DNA of 64,000 nt, from contig NC_062974.1 in assembly GCF_023078275.1 (NCBI RefSeq), positions 23,737,119-23,801,118 on the forward strand. The letters run 5' to 3'. The notes under the pieces are model-generated. The model was not told the DNA's origin, made no database searches, and saw only the letters and a program-made list of their open reading frames with translations. Every line of letters begins with the position of its first letter. The stretch's first letter is position 1. This DNA is from Leguminivora glycinivorella. Lineage: Eukaryota; Arthropoda; Insecta; Lepidoptera; Tortricidae. The translations under genes and the position numbers were made by a program. Shown here piece after piece: positions 63,877 through 64,000 of this stretch.

Positions 63877-64000
63877 ATTTACACTACAACGCGTCGTTAC
63901 AAAATTAACTGAACCAAGCGCACCTCCAAAATTGGCAGCGAGCGATATTATTGTGTACTGCGCGTGTCTCTTTGTATGCAATTAGGTAATATATTCGTCT
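63877..64000. other. Unassigned window end
   Basis: No supported feature. Confidence 0.3.

Overview
This is an AT-rich, gene-poor stretch of an animal nuclear genome, almost certainly an insect and most likely a moth or butterfly. The evidence is the set of repeat types: tRNA-headed SINEs with TATTT-rich tails, non-LTR retrotransposon C-termini ending in an EAFAQQWD-type motif, short palindromic DNA transposons, and arthropod-type tRNA-Val(AAC) genes. No host protein-coding gene could be supported. Nearly everything recognisable is a transposable element, a fragment of one, or a tRNA.

Layout. 0-17 kb: SINE, LINE fragments, a complete hAT-like non-autonomous element (1787-2559) and many palindromic elements. 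17-26 kb: two CR1/jockey-like LINE remnants flank about 8 kb of mostly unassigned sequence, with a 123-bp tandem duplication, two short coding-like islands (20.1 and 20.9 kb) and a diverged tandem array (22.25-25.25 kb). 26-44 kb: MITEs, dispersed retroposons and two tRNA-Val genes (31.4 kb minus, 34.2 kb plus). 44.6-46.85 kb: a nested stack, a second copy of the hAT-like element holding a LINE 3' fragment and a tRNA-headed composite retroposon, followed by another hAT-like MITE. 47.8-51.6 kb: one apparently full-length non-LTR retrotransposon (endonuclease, reverse transcriptase, C-terminal CCHH finger) inserted in an older MITE; its two reading frames are out of phase by one base at an A6 run. 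57.27-61.71 kb: an LTR retroelement with identical 121-bp LTRs and a perfect 5-bp target duplication but no coding capacity; inside is an array of paired hairpins with compensatory changes. 63.0-63.4 kb: a second copy of the composite tRNA-headed retroposon.

Functional relations. The autonomous LINE is a plausible machinery type for the many SINE-like families, though their actual partners cannot be named. The MITEs show target duplications that point to hAT (8 bp), PIF/Harbinger (TAA), Tc1/mariner (TA) and piggyBac (TTAA) transposases, none encoded here. The LTR element must borrow Gag-Pol.

Most novel candidates: (1) the composite retroposon, which inserts 1.3 or more head-to-tail units of about 300 bp, each with a cloverleaf tRNA-like body, suggesting a multimeric or circular RNA template; (2) the coding-free LTR element with a covarying double-hairpin array; (3) the unassigned 22-25 kb array with a recurring TAGGGACTTG motif. 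All boundaries come from reading by eye; family names are by resemblance, not database search.
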